This document shows, piece after piece, positions 44,601-56,890 of a stretch of DNA of 64,000 bases. Every line of letters begins with the position of its first letter. Position 1 is the first letter of the stretch. Under the pieces are notes generated by a model, which saw nothing but the letters and a program-made list of their open reading frames with translations, was not told where the DNA came from and did not search any database. Source of the stretch: Lichina pygmaea (lineage: Eukaryota; Ascomycota; Lichinomycetes; Lichinales; Lichinaceae); NCBI GenBank assembly GCA_963422465.1, contig OY730175.1, forward strand, positions 1,612,001 to 1,676,000, given 5' to 3'. The position numbers were made by a program, and so were the translations under genes.

Positions 44601-47591
44601 GCATTTGCAACGGTCTTCGACGTCGGTGGACAGAAGTCTGCAGACATGTTGATCCGGCCAGCACATGCAGAGCGCTACTTCGTACCTACTCACCACTAGG
44701 CCCGGACGGCCGTCGCCTGTACCGATCATGCGCAATTTCCAGAAATCGTACCGTATGATACACACGGAGGTAATGAGAGATGCGTTGTGACTTGCTGACC
44801 GGTCTGGTTTGACTGCAGACCTCTCACGGTCAAGCCTCGTACGGAGTTAGAACCGTCCTTACGAGTAGGCTTGGAAGTTTGATAGACCGGCCCTGGAACA
44901 TGGCAGGCGACCGACCCGAGCGAACACAAGACGGTGCGCCTTCCACTCGTACCTCCTTAGCATGCGGTGGGAGCTCTGACCCGGGGCGAAGGTGGGGGGA
45001 GACAGCAATCGTATGTGGTAATCGTATGCTAGGGGACGCTATCGGATCAGTGTTGACGATGCGTGCCGGTCTCGCGAGGATGAAACAGGTGCGCGCAGAG
45101 AGAAGAGAAGGCATCGGCGCGGAAGATCAACGGGGTACACACCTACAGGGCGTACGATCCGTACGATCCGTACGTACCGCACTCGGCGTGGGGGCTGATG
45201 ATATCGACGCACCACCTCGTACGGCGTACGGTAACTGTATAGCGCCGTCGTAGTAGCTTCAGGGAGGAAGAAGCGGAAGAGCGAGAACGAAGCTTTGTCG
45301 GAGAGGTCGGCAGCAGGCACGACAGAACGCAACGACTCCTCCTTGAGCGGAGTACGTGCAGTAGCCCTGCAGTACGTAGTACTGTGCTGCCACGCCGGAG
45401 CAGGCTACGTATATTCTTACCGACTTCGGCGCTGTTCGTCTGGCGGTCTCTGTTAGAACAGTCTTCGAACGAGCGATCGGTTGAGGCCTTGGGGTTGTCC
45501 GAACCGACATCTGAGGCCCGATCTTGATCGGTGTCGTTCTTCTGCCCGATCTTATTGACTTCCAACAACACCCTGTCTGGGCAAGACTTCTTCGTTGGAC
45601 GACTGAGATGAATTCGACCTTCTTGCAACTGCCAGGCCCTTTTGGGTGTCCGGCGCTTCGAAAAAGCCGCCGTAGTAGTACATAATTACCGTACTCTTTG
45701 GTGATCGGGCCTTCGATGAGCAGCTGGTCTCTGTTGGCGAGGATGTCCTGCGTTCTTGTGGACGAGTTGCATGTGCTGTGGCAGTGTCAGAGATAAGCTC
45801 GGTGCATTGCATGCGAATACGAAGCTCCTGTGCTGTGCTTGATCGATCCCCGCGGCCATCAGACAGAGCCGAGGCCGAAGCTTCATCCTATCCGTATCCC
45901 GGAACGGCGAGAATAAGACACTGCTCGCCGGGCTTGAGTAGAACCTGCTGTGTACAAGGTTTTGGGTGGTCGACGATCCACGTCACCTGAGTTGTCCATG
46001 GGCACCTTCGTACGTACATCACGTACCTCGGCCAAACCGGAGACGATCATGGAACAGTTTGGTGACTGGGGGACGGGGTGGTGCAGAAGGTTCCCACGAG
46101 TCAGTGGGGTGGAGGTGGAGAGCTGAATGAAAGCGGCGCCACCGGCAAACAGGAGAAGCGCATTGCTTATGCCTCTCGCGTCGCAACCTCTTTATGCAAC
46201 CTTGACCGACAAGCGAGCGCGGACCAGGACATGGCCCTGTTGCAGTAAGCATGGTGAACATGCGTTACTTTATTCGATTTAGGGTGCGACAGTCGTTGTA
46301 AATTAATGGCCTGGTCAGATCCGTAGCCCCACAGTGGTGTGTCGAAGTCGCGATGTATAGGGCACGCCAGCACGCGGTACTGACGATTTCAGCATCGACG
46401 TCTGGACTTGAGAGTCGCCGTGGCTCTGGCCACCATTCTGTAGAGGCATTGAGACCTGACACCCTGTCGTGCCTGTGAACTGCCGTGACTGCCTAGCGGG
46501 AGAAGACCTTTGATACTGGACAGAGCGAGAGCCATTTGAGGGTCAAGGCCACCCCACAACCTCGCCAGAGGCCCCATCGAACGTGCTCTTTGCTTTGCCT
46601 GTACTCGTACGCACGTACGTACGAGCGTACCTCCCGTACTGTACAGTACTGATGAGGCTCCGGACTCTGACGCACATGAGCGTCTGTTCTCTTTCGAATG
46701 AAACTTTGCGAGCCGGTGAGTTGGCGAACTGCAGGTGAGTACTGTAACAGTGATATTATCCGGGGTTTTTATCCGGCAGAAAGCTCTAACGGGCAAGTCG
46801 TCCAATTGGGGGAGAGAACTGGAGTACTTCTAATCTTCGGGTCATGCAAGATATCGCTTCCTGATTTCACTAGCTGCAGCGGCTAGCATATGTGGGGAGG
46901 ACAAACCTGGTGAGACCACCAACATGTGCTCCCGCCGGGCGGCCACGTTGAGGTGGCATCTGTTCCGCTAAATGGCTGCCATGGCTTCTCTATCCTAGTA
47001 AGCAGATAGAAATCTTCAGTTCTCCTCGCATCCACGTTTTCCGGAGAACACACTCAGGAAATCAGACTGTTCGTTGAGAGAAGCCTTCAAACCTCAAATT
47101 TGAGTCGGCCAAGGACTTGACTCCCTCCACTCTCCGATGTAATCGGAGAGCTTATCGTTAGGCGCTGAGTGACGGCTTGTTCTCTTAAAAATGGGAGATT
47201 CGTGCCACCATGTAGTAGTAGAGGCGCTGGGCTTCTGCTCGTGCGGATTCTAGGATCCAATCTTGTACCCTGAGAATCAATGAAAATAGATGATCATAGA
47301 CAAGCGGAGTCGAGATTCTGCAGGACGTTATTGTTCCACCTTTTCGCGGGCGTGGCAGGCGCCGTGCATTGTGAGCTGTAGCGGCAAGCACCCACGAGCT
47401 ACAGGCTCCTCGAACAACAGGGAGGCGGCTCTTACCTTTCCTCATCTGCTTCTCCTCAGCTTTGAAAGTCTTCTCCGGAATCATCTAGCGCAGTGAGGAT
47501 AATCACACAAAGCTACTATTACTGGAACACTGTTGCAATGAAGCAAATGTCAGTAACATTGCCAAATACAAATGCCATGTGTCAAGGGTAA
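41677..47591. other. Long gene-poor region upstream of areA
   Basis: About 6 kb without a recognisable gene. The first 1-2 kb should be the areA promoter and leader, including a G24 run (42074-42097) and a possible GATA site (TGATAG near 41840). GATGAT/ATGATC repeats lie at 42405-42440 and GGTAGT repeats at 43723-43835. GTAC-rich islands recur (42220-42290, 43255-43275, 43470-43510, 45150-45180, 46600-46650). Open frames of 60-180 codons occur on both strands but carry no domain I know. Confidence 0.55.
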
Positions 47592-48264
47592 TGTTGTTAC
47601 ACGCACACCTATTCTTGTTAGGTGCACACCCCCTAGTCTTGTTGTACGCATGGTTGGTCGCTAATTGTTGTCACTGTCACTAGGTACCATGTGTGAGCCA
47701 CCACCCCCTGGGGTCTACAGAGGTATCTTAGCTTTTATTGAAACTGCCAATCTACGTAGTACATGTCAGAGGTCAGGGGTACATATTTATCAAGCAACAC
47801 AGCAAGGACAGTGGTGACCTGCACAAGGTCTATCTTGGCTGTGACCGGGGAGAAGTATCATGGCTACTTACTAGACTACACTCTGGCCAAGTCTACAACA
47901 TTCATTCTTGGAAGATTGAGTGCTCTTTCTCCCTTATAAGAACACTCAGGGAAGGGCAGTAAGTGCTGGAAGTATTGGGGCCCTAAGAGTTAACATCATG
48001 AGACTAGGTATCCTGGCAGTGCCTGGGGGGAGAGATCTGATATTACGGAGCCAGGCATCAAGAGACTACCGTAGATGTTGTGGATCTAGGCATCAGAGGA
48101 GAGAGGTTTCAGCACTATATGTAGTTACTTCCTCAGTGCAGAGGTAGTAGCTTCCTATTGAGAATATACAAACAAATATAGTGACTGACATATCCAGGTG
48201 GGTGTGCGTACAGCAAGACTAAAGGAGTGTGCGTCTAAAAAGAATAGGTGTGCGTGTAACAACA
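47592..48264. mobile_element. MITE-like non-autonomous DNA transposon (673 bp)
   Basis: Terminal inverted repeats of about 59 bp: the left end begins TGTTGTTACACGCACACC (47592) and the right end is its reverse complement ending GTAACAACA (48264), with about seven mismatches in total. No transposase ORF; the 74-codon frame at 47738 has no known domain. The target duplication is not clear (left flank GGGTAA, right flank CTCTTAA). Confidence 0.75.
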
Positions 48265-50691
48265 CTCTTAATTAGGATGCGTACGGTAACGTACTCTACG
48301 GCACCCTACTCGTACGAGTATGCAACTTGAACACCTGAGGATCAGTCAGCAAGCAACTTAGTCATCAGATATGGGCTCTCCACTGGTAGTCTCAGGACTC
48401 CGTGTGAGACATCTTTAGATGACCCAGCAGTCTGTCACGTCTGTTAGGCTCGTGCGTACGGAGTGTGTAAACGAAAAAAGCCTCGGAGGTGATTCTAGCC
48501 AAGGCTGCGACATTCCAGTCGCTGGTGGACACGTAGTTTGCTCTCAGCCTACGCATGTACGTACGTACGACGGAGCGAATTACTGAGGTTCGATCTCACC
48601 GACAGTCAGACCTGAGGTGATTGTGTTAACATGCTGTACGTGTTCATGAACTGTTGCTTCTAGGCTCCGAGCACTTGTGAGACTGGTGAGAGCAGTCGGA
48701 CAGTCACTGAGCTATACTCTGAGCCCTTCCACATAATCATTTGTCTTGGTGATGGTGTCATTGAACAAGTGGTTCAAGCCTGCTATGGCTTCAATCCTGA
48801 TTACCAATTTCTCTGGTACATGATTTCGCAACGGCATGCTCGAAATATATGCCTCAAGTGGATCACCCCTCTGCTTAGTTGGTGGTGGGATCTACGCCTG
48901 ATGGTGCGAAGCGGTATTCTGATAGCTGGGCAGTGCCGCTCTCGGTGGACTACGCCCTAGGTGCATTACATGGCCGCTACGGTTGACTCCCAGTTTTCTA
49001 TCTTCACTTTGTGGAGCTCCATCGAAAGCGGATATCCAGGGAAGAACGCCTAGCTCTCGAAGCCGGTGTCAATCATATATGCCGAGTTGACTTAAGAGCG
49101 GCCAGGCCGGTCGTTTGGCTTCAACCACGGAGGGCTTCCCGTCGGTACTTGCGTACTGCTGGATCCGCCGAGACGCTGTGAGATTCTGCGGCCTCGATTT
49201 TCAGTCACAGCGACCCACAGTCGGAAGAATGTTTAATATCTTGACGTTCTCTGTGAAGAACCCGCTACTTGACGAAACAGTCAAACTCCCGGCTAGGCCC
49301 ATTGCCCCCTAGAAAGCCTCGACCTCCTAGCAAGAGCATTCCTTGGATCTGCTCGCGGATGCTAGGCTGAAGAACATTACGCACCTCTTCAGCTCTGGTA
49401 AAGTCCTTTCGTTCGAGACAGCTTTCCTGACACCCGCACCAGATGGAATTTGTCCTGGTGAGCTCACCGACAGATGCGTTATGATTCAGGACCGGTGCCT
49501 TTGCATTGACACTTCGATCAAGATGTGTCAAGTTAGCGAGGAGGCTGGCCAGTCAGCCACTCGTGCCACTTCGGGGATCAGGACACACAATGCTTGGGAT
49601 TCAGTCCGAGTGGCAAGCAACAGCAGTGTCTCTGCTACCCTACGTGATATCCCTCTAGTTCCTGTAAGACGTGGCCATAGCAGTGGAGGGAGAATGCGCA
49701 ATCAAGGAACTACGTGGTCCATCCTGGGAAGACACATACCCCGCTATCTTACCGGCGGGCTATCGGAAATGCGGATCACCACCTTCCAGATGAGGCCCAC
49801 ATCTTACTACGAAACATCGAAGTCGATCGGTCAAGTCGAGCGCAGTACAGGAGCCGGCGCTAGATTAGCTCGACGGCGAATGAAAGCTAACAATCAGATA
49901 TAATCTCTCGAGACTGACCGAAGAAACATCCCCGCACGGCTCCAGCAGCAAAGTGGAATAGCTAATCACATTGCGTTCATCAGCAGTGCCCACAATGTGT
50001 AGGAGAGTAAGTGCATATATGAGATCTGACTGATGATAATGGAGTAGTTTGAAAGATGTGTTTAGCTGTGAGTCTTCGTCGATGTCAGGATATCAATACT
50101 CTTGGCCTTTCCAGGACAAGTCATTGTCCTCGGATCCTGATTCCTTCTGTCGTGATATCCAGGCGATTTCAGTCCCTTACTCAGAAGAGTCCACATAATT
50201 CTCGATGCTCTGTTGAACATGGTGGAGATCGCAGATCTTCAGACCCCCTTCAATAATCCAATCGTCACTGTGTTCTCCCCTCATGGACCAAGTGCTGGGG
50301 GCAGTCATGCCACTCTCTGGCGAGCAATATCCCCAACAGCTGTGGCATTGTCGCAGCGTGTCGTGCTGGCAAGGAGTCGACAGTTTTGGTGAACCTCGCG
50401 GGGAGGGGGGGCGGTTGTGAGGTGGAATGTGAGTGTGGCTGGATTGGCAAAAAAAGAATCAAACAAGACCACACAGCTCCTGTCTCTTCAGCACCTTGAT
50501 TGTATCCCTTCCACGTTGTCGTACATATCTACGTAATGTACCTTCCTCTCCATGAGCGTCCGTGCTACGTACATTACATAAAACGTTCCTGTTCCTTCCC
50601 TTTCCTATATCGTTCTTTCATCTCCCCTTTCCATATCATTACTCCTTCTTCTTGATGAAACCTATAACTTTTCTTCTCCAATCTCGTCAGT
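48265..50691. other. No recognisable gene
   Basis: Frames at 48769-48960 and 49343-49903 (plus) are open, but I recognise nothing in them; the stretch may be a decayed gene or repeat. The base composition is less extreme than in the surrounding host DNA. Confidence 0.4.
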
Positions 50692-50800
50692 GATGGGATC
50701 TCGACAGACTCTGGACTGCTTGTTGCATGAGGTACCAAGGGGCTGACAGACCAACAGCAACGACGGAGATGGCAGGAAGGACGTAGTCCTCATCGGGAGA
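50692..50800 (+). repeat. Direct repeat, left copy
   Basis: Starts GATGGGATCTCGACAG and contains GGGGCTGACAG and GAGATGGCAGG. It is similar in order and sequence to 51647-51775, which lies after the ORF at 50802-51642. The pair marks an old tandem duplication of an about 955-bp unit. Confidence 0.6.
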
Positions 50801-50801
50801 G

Positions 50802-51642
50802 GTGGTGTACGTACGCATCGTACGGCAAAGTGAGAAGAGGGTCTACGACCTCACCGCAGTTGACGGAATTTTTATCAGTCAGGACAACACCTTCTTCTTC
50901 GACGAAAGGGCTGACCCACACACTCGAATGGTCAGATTCATGCAGATTCAGGGGGAGCTCGTGGTCGAGAAGGAGTGGATCGACAAGCTACTCGACCACA
51001 AGGGGGCGCTCTGGACACAGGAACGGCGTGAGTGGGAAGTGTTTCTAGTCTATCACGCGTGGGAAAACAACCTGGCCCACTTCTCACCGTACTTGACTAA
51101 CCAGAACCAATTGGGCGACAAGATGATCACAACCTTCTCAGAGTGGGACAGAGCTGTCCGTGACCAACGGAAACCGTTTCGGCGACAAGAATATCATCAC
51201 TCCCTCAGAGTGGGACAAAATACCGCTCTGGCGACTGGCGCCCTTCTACGTCGTGTGCTTGACAGCCATGGCCTCCGATGACTGCTCGGACACCCGCCGC
51301 AAGTCTGTCGACCGCAAGGCCGACGACGTGAGCGCTGGCAGATGGACCAGCTTGGCGGCCCGTGTCACTTTCGGACACATCTACATCGAGCAACTGCGAG
51401 TGCAGAGACAGGTCCGCAACCACGTCGCAGGACGAGCATTCAGCGACTACGGGGACGACAGTGACACGGACATGCACGAGATGCTCGACGTCGCTATGGC
51501 CTCGGTCGATGTGGACGATTACCTCCAACACCTGCACAAGGGGGGGGGAGCCGTCTCCGAACACCAAGATGGAGTGACGGGCGTCCCAATCGACGAGGGC
51601 ATCAGCATCGCCTTCGTCCCTGCTCGGCGGGGCGGAAGCTGA
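50802..51642 (+). pseudogene. Hypothetical gene broken by a 67-bp internal tandem duplication
   Basis: Two overlapping frames, 50802-51281 and 51160-51642. The first encodes DNTFFFDERADPHTRM...EWEVFLVYHAWENNLAHF; the second DKIPLWRLAPFYVVCLTAMAS followed by an acidic region and a short tail. At the junction a segment is repeated at a 67-bp offset (about 51111 and 51178): LGDKMITTFSEWD in frame 1 and FGDKNIITPSEWD in frame 2. Because 67 is not a multiple of three, the duplication itself causes the frameshift. I do not recognise the family. A spliced product is possible, but I could not place a convincing intron. Confidence 0.5.
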
Positions 51643-51646
51643 TGGA

Positions 51647-51775
51647 CACGATGGGATCTCGGCGGAGGATCTTCGGACTGCTTGGTGCCGGAGCCATGTA
51701 GCCCTGCTCGGGCACGCACTGCCTGGGGCTGACAGTACCGACAACAATGACCGAGGTGGCAGGAGAGATGTATCA
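51647..51775 (+). repeat. Direct repeat, right copy
   Basis: GATGGGATCTCGGCGGAGG through GAGGTGGCAGGAGAGATG, parallel to 50692-50800. It is followed by a GA/G-rich tract at 51787-51830. Confidence 0.6.
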
Positions 51776-51794
51776 GTAGCCCTCCTGTGGGGGG

Positions 51795-51827
<33 letters not shown>

Positions 51828-51901
51828 AGAGGCAAAAGTAGATTCGTGAGTCAGGAGAGCTACCAACATTAATCAAAGCGAGAAATAGCCAGCCCACCCC
51901 C

Positions 51902-52140
51902 CCTCTCCAGCAAAGAGACCACTCACAACTTCAACACAGACCATGATCATGGCCATGATCGTAGCCATAACCATGACTAGAACCTGTATTCTCATCTCCC
52001 ACCTATTTCCACTTTCCAGTTTTCCTCTCACATCTATCAATCATTCCCTTCCAGTAAAGAGGCCACTCACAACTTCAACACATACTATGATCATAGCTAT
52101 AACCATGACCAGGATTATATTCTTGTCTCCTGTCTTTTTC
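51902..52140 (+). repeat. 147-bp tandem repeat, about 1.6 copies
   Basis: CACTCACAACTTCAACAC and CATGATCAT/ATAACCATGAC segments occur at about 51918 and again at about 52066. Confidence 0.6.
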
Positions 52141-52150
52141 CACTATCCAA

Positions 52151-52154
52151 TTCT

Positions 52155-52188
<34 letters not shown>

Positions 52189-52235
52189 TCTCCCTCTCTC
52201 TCTCTCTCTCCCTCTCTCTATATGTGTGTGTGTCT
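52151..52235 (+). repeat. (CT)n microsatellite
   Basis: Near-continuous TCTC repeat with a few C or G interruptions. Confidence 0.85.
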
Positions 52236-52929
52236 CTCTCACATCTGTCGGTCAGGTCAGGAGCAAGACTTTTCCTTTCTCTTTCTTTTTCATTCTCTTA
52301 CCAAAATCCATCTTTTCCAAACAGTTTGACCTCTTGATTTTCTCTTGGCTTGCCCTCACCCAAAAAAACACACTTTGATCATCTGAGATCTTTCCATCTT
52401 TCTTGAATCTTTCACTCTTTTGAATTCTTTTTTGACTGTTGAAACTTTTTTTTTTATCATCTTTTTTTGAAATCTTTCCATCCTTGAAGAATCTTTTGTT
52501 CGTCTCTGCATCTTCTAAAATCTTCCAAAACTGTCCAAAACAAAACTCCCCCCCCCCCCCCCCCACAACTCAAGAACCTTCTCGTCGATCGATCCTTGAA
52601 ACATTTCTGATCTTCCAAATCTTTCTGATCTTCAATTCCTTCACCCCTCCGTCCCCCCCCTCCCCCCCTCTCCTCCCACCCTGGGTGCAAGTTCCACCCC
52701 CGTGTCATTGGTCTGACAAGACCGGAGAGGCTCACCCCTGAACCAAACAGTGCTTGGGTGATCTAGCCTGGAAAGTGACATGGCATAGAAAGAGCTACTT
52801 GTCGTGAGTGCTCCTGCTGCAGACTGTTGGATATTGGACGTTGTGGGGGTGGAGCCCGAAGCCCCAAGCACTGTCATGTTTACTCTTGCCCTATGAATTT
52901 GGGACAGTTGTCGAAACCCTAGCTAGTTC

Positions 52930-52966
<37 letters not shown>

Positions 52967-54433
52967 AAAAACCTTCTTCCGCTGTGCCTCAAGATTGATC
53001 ACGGACTACTTGTGATCTGGAACATTCATCCTACCGCTGTCACCGCTAGCAAAGCACTCAAAGGTAATCAATCCAAGCAATCTAAAGTCTAGAGTAGGAT
53101 AAACATTTATCAACTGAACGCATCAGGAGTGAGGATTAGATCTATGATGGTTGTAGCAAGAGGCCTTTTCTTCTTTTCCGTGAAGGCTCTTGTTCTTTTG
53201 GCTTCCACATTGAACAAGGCCCTCCATTGTCTTGATCTTGTTCTCGTCCACTTGTCCTCATCCTGATTCCCTATCCGGTTCCTCATCTGATTCCGCATCC
53301 TGTGCGTAGAAGAAGTATGGTACAGATGAAGGACAGGAAGGGAAGAGAGAGAAGGGAAGGAGAGGAAAGAGAGAGCGGGTCGGTGATGTCACGAGAGAGT
53401 AATTTCCGAGGTTGCTTTCACGATGGGAGAGAGTCGTCGGTTGATTGGAAGGAAAATGACGCCGGATTGGGACTAGAGAGCGGACAAGTGAGGAGGGATG
53501 ACGAGAACATGCAAAGCAAATCCGAGAAAAGAAAGAAGGAAGTACGGACTGGAAGACGTGCCCTGAAATACGAAAGGGCGCATGCCACGACGCCCCAGCC
53601 TCACAACAGCCTCCCTTGGCGGAAAGAAATGATGGTGATTAAGGAAGCAAGAGGTCACGAAGGAGGCCAGGACTCGTTCCAAGTAAGACGTCGAGTCCCG
53701 AACGTGCCGTCGCAAGCGAGAAGAAGAACACGTACTAGAAGCAAGTAGGTAGAAGCAAATCGCAGATTAGAAACAGATCGAAGAGTAGAAGGAGCAAAGG
53801 GAGAAGAAAGTATTTATAGTGAAATGAAGCGGAAGAGAAAGAGCCTCACGATCACCCAAAGATGCCCGAAGAAAACAAAACGGAGCGAAAGGAGGGGCGA
53901 GGGACATGCAGAAAGTTGCCGATGCCGTCTTCAAGCGAAACAATGCATTTCCCACCAGAGAACAAGGAAGAGAAGAAAGCCGCAAGCTAAGCCACGACGA
54001 CGACAATGCCCCTTTGAACATGGAATGGTATCGGCCAGACGAGACAAGGAAAGAGTGGAATAAGATCCGTCCCTCCCAACCGCCGGCCTGACAGGGCCAC
54101 GCAACGAGATGCAGACGGCGTAGGGGTCGAGTAGTGGGAACAACCATCGGGCCAGAGGCGTCGACGTTCCGCAGCCCGAGGAACAACGCGAGAACAAGGC
54201 GACCGCCCCAGCGAGAAGCCCTTTTCGTTCCGGGCACAGCCTCGAAACGGAGCAGGACGCTTCGAGTCTCTCTCCGCCACCGTGGACTCTGGCGTCGGCG
54301 AGAGAGCACGAGACGGCCGGCCTCAAAGACGCCAAGGATGACCCAGACGAGAGACGGTCGGACGACGGCGCCGGTGCTGCTGCTCCTCTGAGACGACCCT
54401 GACGGAGGCTGCAGAGCAGCAGCACCGCCGCAG
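52236..54433. other. Intergenic, simple-sequence rich
   Basis: C14 run (about 52550-52564), (CAA)n at 52932-52968, purine-rich DNA 53300-54000. The frame 53302-53748 (plus) is Arg/Glu-rich because of purine-rich DNA and has no domain; I do not call it a gene. Confidence 0.5.
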
Positions 54434-54654
54434 TCAAGAGTTTGCGCTCTGACTCGCGCCCTGATAGAAGCCCGGCACCTCCTCGTTCAAGGGCCCGGTG
54501 GGGACCTCCTCCTCCACCTGCGACAGCCGGCTCGAGTCCTGGAACCAGCCGTTGTAGCCTTCGTTGGCCTTGGGCGTCATGCCGCCGATGGTGCTGCCCG
54601 TGTAGCTTGGATGCCAGGGAGGGTGCATCGGGAAGTTGCTGCTTGGCGCTCGAT

Positions 54655-54692
<38 letters not shown>

Positions 54693-55019
54693 GACGACGG
54701 CTCCGGCGTCGACGTCACCGGAAAGTGCGCCGGTCCGTCCGGCGGGGGATAGACCGGTGGTGGTGGCGGCGGCGGTGGCGGCGGCGGTTGTGCCGGCACG
54801 TGCTTGTAGTACTGTGGCGACGGATAAGGATTAGAGTGGTTGAGGGAAAGCGATTCGAGGTGGCCGTATGACATCGAGCGGGTCTGCAGAGGCCAGCCCA
54901 TTTCCTCCCGTGGCATGCCGTACGTGTAGGTGCCGACGCTGTCTCGATGTTGTGGGTGATGATGCTGGTGTTGTTGTTGTTGCTGATGTTGCTGATGTTG
55001 CTGCTGCTGCTGCTGCTGC

Positions 55020-55056
<37 letters not shown>

Positions 55057-55722
55057 GCGGTGGTGGTTGTGGTTGTTGCTGGTGCTGGTGATGGTGATGT
55101 TGGGGATGCTGTTGCGGCTGCAGCGTCGGCAGGTTGTACGGCCCCTGAAACGAAGGCACCGACGGCGGGACCGGAGAGTCGGCCAAGCGGTAGAAGCTCG
55201 CGGACGGGTCTTCGAGGACGGCTTTGTGGCCGTTCGACATGGGCGACTGGTCCAGGTAGGGCGAGCTCTCGAGCGTCGGTGGCCGGTCTGGCCGGGTCGG
55301 GTCGAAGGCGGCCGAGACGGGCGGAGCCGTGGACATGTGCGGCAACGAAGGCCGGGACGCCACCGGGAGCGGTGGCCTGCCCAAGGACGACGTTGCGCTG
55401 CCGTTCCGCTGCCGAAGCTCCATGGGCGCGGCGAAGCCGGCCGACGGAGGCGCGCTCGAGTCGGGAGGGTAGGGGTGAAAGGGCTGCTGCATCGGGTCTC
55501 GCCCGAGAGCCTGTTGGTGTGGCGGCGACGACGAGGACGAGGACGACTCTCCCGAGGCAGCGCGCTCCTGCTTGAGTGGGGGCTGTGAAGGTCGCTGTAC
55601 CGGCGGCTGTTGGTCCACGGGGAAGAAGTTGCACTCCTTCTTGAGCCGGATGCAGTTGGCGCATCGGCCTTGTGTGTCGTCTTGAGCGAGGAGACATCTT
55701 ATCTTTCGTCTCCGGCAATGAC
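54434..55722 (-). CDS. Zn2Cys6 transcription factor, 5' exon missing in assembly gap
   Basis: 3' part of a fungal binuclear-cluster regulator. The exon starts after an AG acceptor at 55723; the first residues HCRRRKIRC...GRCANCIRLKKEC give five of the six cluster cysteines (C-X6-C-X10-C-X2-C-X6-C). The first cysteine and the start codon must lie upstream, in the N gap. After NFFPVDQQPP comes a long low-complexity protein: Ser/Pro-rich, a His/Gln region with about 20 or more Gln (55000-55060), two polyproline tracts (54660-54700, 54755-54790), and a conserved-looking C-terminus GYNGWFQDSSRLSQVEEEVP. DNA-binding regulator; the target is unknown. I recall the cluster sequence in unnamed Pezizomycotina regulators. 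Confidence 0.85.
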
Positions 55723-55827
55723 CTACAACCATCGCCGTCAGCCTGCCGGGGGGGGGGGGGGGGGGGGAGGTGCATGTCACAGACAGCCGTAGCGCAGGTA
55801 AAAAAAAAAAAAATCGATGGGGTGGGT

Positions 55828-56027
55828 NNNNNNNNNNNNNNNNNNNNNNNNNNNNNNNNNNNNNNNNNNNNNNNNNNNNNNNNNNNNNNNNNNNNNNNNN
55901 NNNNNNNNNNNNNNNNNNNNNNNNNNNNNNNNNNNNNNNNNNNNNNNNNNNNNNNNNNNNNNNNNNNNNNNNNNNNNNNNNNNNNNNNNNNNNNNNNNNN
56001 NNNNNNNNNNNNNNNNNNNNNNNNNNN
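55828..56027. other. Assembly gap (200 N)
   Basis: Exactly 200 N, so the size is probably arbitrary. It lies in the 5' part of the Zn2Cys6 gene and is preceded by a G20 run (55748-55767) and an A13 run, which likely caused the gap. Confidence 0.98.
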
Positions 56028-56845
56028 GATGCGGCAAACGCAGAATTTCTATAGGGCAGAAAAGGAAAAAGGGCTCCGGCGGGCCAGGAACAGAGTGCGA
56101 GGAAGGGGCTGTATGAACCGAGCCGGCTCGACCGTGCCGCTGCGCGCGGTGACGAGCACGCGGCGGACGATATAGCGAGGGGGGGATGAAGAGGGGGGCG
56201 GAAAGAGGGGGGGTGGGGGGGGGGGGGGGATGTGTACTCGTACAGTAGAGGACGATCGAGAAGCGGGGCGCGCGGCGGGCGCAGGCCCGTCCGTGTTGGT
56301 CGCAAGAGGGACGTCCTCCTCGAAGGCAGGTGAAGCGGAGGAGGAAGCTCTAAGCCGGTCTCGAAATCAAGGTGGCAGAGCCGAGGGGCTTTAACGGGTT
56401 GCAGGCCAAAAAGTAAGAGTGAAGTATCACTTCGAGTAGAAGCGGATGCTTGTACCAGTAGTGTATTGCCTCGGTGGAAAGTCAAGAGATTTTGAGGTTA
56501 GAGGAGACGAGGAGGGTGTGTTGGTTGTGGATGCGTTGGGTTGGGTTTGATTGGAGCCTGGGCGTGCAAAAGCTACTGGCTAAGTCAGCGATGCGTACCT
56601 CGTAGTAGTCTTGTAGTCGGCAGGTGCGACGATCCGACACCAAAACAGGATCGGCCCCGTTCACCAAAGGCTGGAGGGGGAGACATGTGGAGGTGCTGGT
56701 GCTGATGGAGGTACGGTACGGAGCTAACGGGGCAAGGGAAAAGAAACAAGACCGCCGCCGTCTTTTCTCCCCCCCCCCATCGAGCTGAAGCAAAACAGTC
56801 AAAATATGAAGCCCACACACACGTACTGTACATGTGTGCACAGTC

Positions 56846-56890
<45 letters not shown>

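Noticed and set aside
48580-48605. GGTTCGATCTC, similar to a tRNA B box
   Set aside because: No matching A box, acceptor stem or anticodon arm in the preceding 70 bases.
52808-53092. Frame with a Gln run
   Set aside because: The Gln run is a CAA microsatellite; the flanks show no coding features.
53302-53748. 148-codon Arg/Glu-rich frame
   Set aside because: Reflects purine-rich DNA; no conserved motif.
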